Of a DNA stretch of 64,000 nucleotides, positions 62,699-64,000 are shown piece by piece. The position numbers were made by a program, and so were the translations under genes. The DNA comes from CAYNVS01 sp964400725 (lineage in GTDB: Bacteria; Myxococcota_A; SURF-8; CAYNVS01). Every line of letters begins with the position of its first letter. Positions within the stretch are counted from its first letter, which is position 1. The notes below the pieces were generated by a model, which searched no databases, was not told where the DNA came from, and saw only the letters and a list, made by a program, of their open reading frames with translations. The stretch spans positions 62,001 through 126,000 of the forward strand of contig CAYNVS010000004.1 of NCBI GenBank assembly GCA_964400725.1, read 5' to 3'.

Positions 62699-64000
62699 GC
62701 GACCCAAAGACCGCAAATAAATTCGGCGCCTTCAAAGGAGTTTTTACTCCTTCATTATTGACCATCCTCGGCGTCATTATGTATCTGCGGTTCGGTTGGG
62801 TAGTGGGGCAGGGCGGCATTATCGGCGCGGTCGTAATAGTCCTTCTCGCGCACGTCATTTCAATCGCGACGGGTTTAAGCGTCAGCTCCATCGCCACCAA
62901 CCGCTCGATAAAAACGGGCGGCGATTACTACATGATATCGCGCAGTCTCGGTCTGCCAATATGCGGAGCGATAGGACTGGCGCTGTTTTTCGCCCTTGCC
63001 TTCAGCGTCAGCTTGTACATAATCGGCTTTACCGAGTCGTTCATAGACGCGTTGAAGATTGAAAATTCTGCCAATGCCAGGAGGCTTGTCGGGTCGTTGA
63101 CCTGTCTCGCCTTGACCGTTTTAACCTTTTATAGCGCTTCGCTGGCGCTGCGAATACAATATCTCGTTCTTGCGGCCATAGCTCTTTCGCTCGTCTCGCT
63201 TTTTGCCGGCTCCTCGCGCGCCTTTCCGGTCGAAACGGTTCAGCTTTGGTTTGCTGACGGATCGGAATCTTTTGAAACCGTTTTTGCGGTCTTTTTCCCG
63301 GCTGTAACAGGTTTTACTGCCGGCGTCGCTATGTCCGGCGACCTGAAAGACCCCCGCAAGTCCATTCCCAAGGGAACGTTGTGGGCGATAGCCGTGGGGC
63401 TGTTGGTTTATCTCGCCGTGCCGGTTTATTTAGGGTTGAACGTCGATTCGGCGGCGCTTCGGAAAGATCAAATGATTTGGATGAAAATCGCATGGATTCC
63501 CGAACTTGTAGTAGCCGGAATTTTTGCGGCGACGCTTTCTTCTGCCTTAGGAAGCCTGCTAGGCGCTCCTAGATACCTTCAGGCTTTGGCGTTTGACAAG
63601 GCGGTTCCGTCTTTTTTAGGAAAGGGGCATGGAGCCTTAAACGAGCCTCGAATAGGCACGGTTGTTACATTTATAATCGCAGAAACGGGAATTCTTATTG
63701 GGGAACTCGATTTGATTGCGAGAATTATTACGATGTTTTTCCTATCCAGTTACGGCTTTGCCTGTCTGGCATGCGGCATGCAGACGTGGTCTAATATTCC
63801 CAGCTTCCGTCCCGATTTTCGCGTGCCCGCATGGGTTAGTTTCCTCGGCGCCTTGGTTTGCTTCGGCGTAATGTTTAAACTTGACGCAACCGCTATGGCA
63901 TGCGCGACGCTGGCGATGTCCGCAATTTTTTTGGTTCTTAAAAAGCGCGAAAAGCAATCATCCGCCATCGACGTTTGGCAAGGATTTTGGACGGCCGTAG
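62695..64000 (+). CDS. SLC12-like cation-chloride/amino acid cotransporter, cut by the right edge
   Basis: 435 residues are in the window and the frame is open at the right edge. It begins MSDPKTANKFGAFKGVFTPS, then ILGVIMYLRFGWVVGQGG, the first helix signature of the Na-K-Cl/K-Cl cotransporter group of the APC superfamily. GDYYMISRSLGLPICGAIGL and FFPAVTGFTAGVAMSGDLKDP are further hallmarks. About twelve helices are expected. AAGG lies 9 nt upstream of the ATG. The C-terminal half is beyond the window, so the transported ion is unknown. Confidence 0.9.
   Translation, partial: MSDPKTANKFGAFKGVFTPSLLTILGVIMYLRFGWVVGQGGIIGAVVIVLLAHVISIATGLSVSSIATNRSIKTGGDYYMISRSLGLPICGAIGLALFFALAFSVSLYIIGFTESFIDALKIENSANARRLVGSLTCLALTVLTFYSASLALRIQYLVLAAIALSLVSLFAGSSRAFPVETVQLWFADGSESFETVFAVFFPAVTGFTAGVAMSGDLKDPRKSIPKGTLWAIAVGLLVYLAVPVYLGLNVDSAALRKDQMIWMKIAWIPELVVAGIFAATLSSALGSLLGAPRYLQALAFDKAVPSFLGKGHGALNEPRIGTVVTFIIAETGILIGELDLIARIITMFFLSSYGFACLACGMQTWSNIPSFRPDFRVPAWVSFLGALVCFGVMFKLDATAMACATLAMSAIFLVLKKREKQSSAIDVWQGFWTAV

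Noticed and set aside
1..64000. CRISPR arrays, insertion sequences, tRNA or rRNA genes
   Set aside because: No direct-repeat/spacer array, transposase, terminal inverted repeats, T-loop or rRNA signature was seen on reading the gaps; a tRNAscan/ISfinder run would be needed to be certain.

Overview
The window is a chromosomal segment of a Gram-negative bacterium. It has many SPase II lipoproteins, an outer-membrane-type beta-barrel candidate, an RND efflux pump, DedA, PrkA and MurA. The style of the proteins points to a deltaproteobacterial or Myxococcota-like lineage, but this is inference and not a phylogenetic result. That style includes lipoproteins with long acidic tethers and Cys-rich modules, FHA proteins, an FHA-GAF sigma-54 activator, DUF4388 and MshEN domains, and large TPR/PEGA proteins. 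A ferredoxin-type 2-oxoacid oxidoreductase (KorAB) and a radical SAM AmrS protein suggest anaerobic or microaerobic life. I see no rRNA, tRNA, IS element, prophage or CRISPR array.

Layout, 1-13.4 kb: a giant minus-strand TPR membrane protein runs off the left edge. Divergent from it are AmrS, a PEGA-domain protein and a Kelch lipoprotein, followed after a terminator by gatCAB and a metallo-hydrolase. 13.4-26.3 kb: a composite MshEN/HD-GYP/receiver/DUF4388 protein, a GT-C-like membrane protein, then on the minus strand an ASST-like lipoprotein, rapZ and a barrel protein. On the plus strand follow a candidate structured RNA, surE, dedA, a PilZ protein and an O-antigen-ligase/TPR fusion. 26.4-36.6 kb: a vWA/choice-of-anchor lipoprotein, two Cys-rich envelope proteins, larB, an overlooked 56-aa membrane protein on the minus strand, a zinc-ribbon/FHA protein, thiD, folK and an Xer-type recombinase.

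37-43.3 kb: an RND adaptor and pump behind a TetR-like palindrome, then a strong promoter and a complete cobalamin riboswitch. The riboswitch leads directly into a beta-propeller lipoprotein with a long acidic tether. This is the most interesting item: by architecture and regulation it resembles a BtuG-like surface B12 binder, a function established for Bacteroidetes proteins. 43.4-47.6 kb: a sugar nucleotidyltransferase, epimerase and GT2 cassette plus an unknown envelope protein. 47.6-50.6 kb: korAB (minus) with an attenuator-like leader. 50.9-58 kb: a Cys-rich lipoprotein, prkA, murA and the sigma-54 activator. 58-64 kb: a 59-aa protein, folC and pyrG (minus), an EamA transporter and a partial SLC12-like transporter that runs off the right edge.

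Several genes sit apart from their usual partners: larB without larC/larE, amrS without MEMO/AMMECR1, prkA without yeaH/spoVR, and the RND pump without an outer-membrane factor. Partners may lie elsewhere in the genome. Starts were moved downstream of the longest frame where a ribosome-binding site or family length supported it. Two genes of fewer than 60 codons were found by reading directly from strong Shine-Dalgarno sites.
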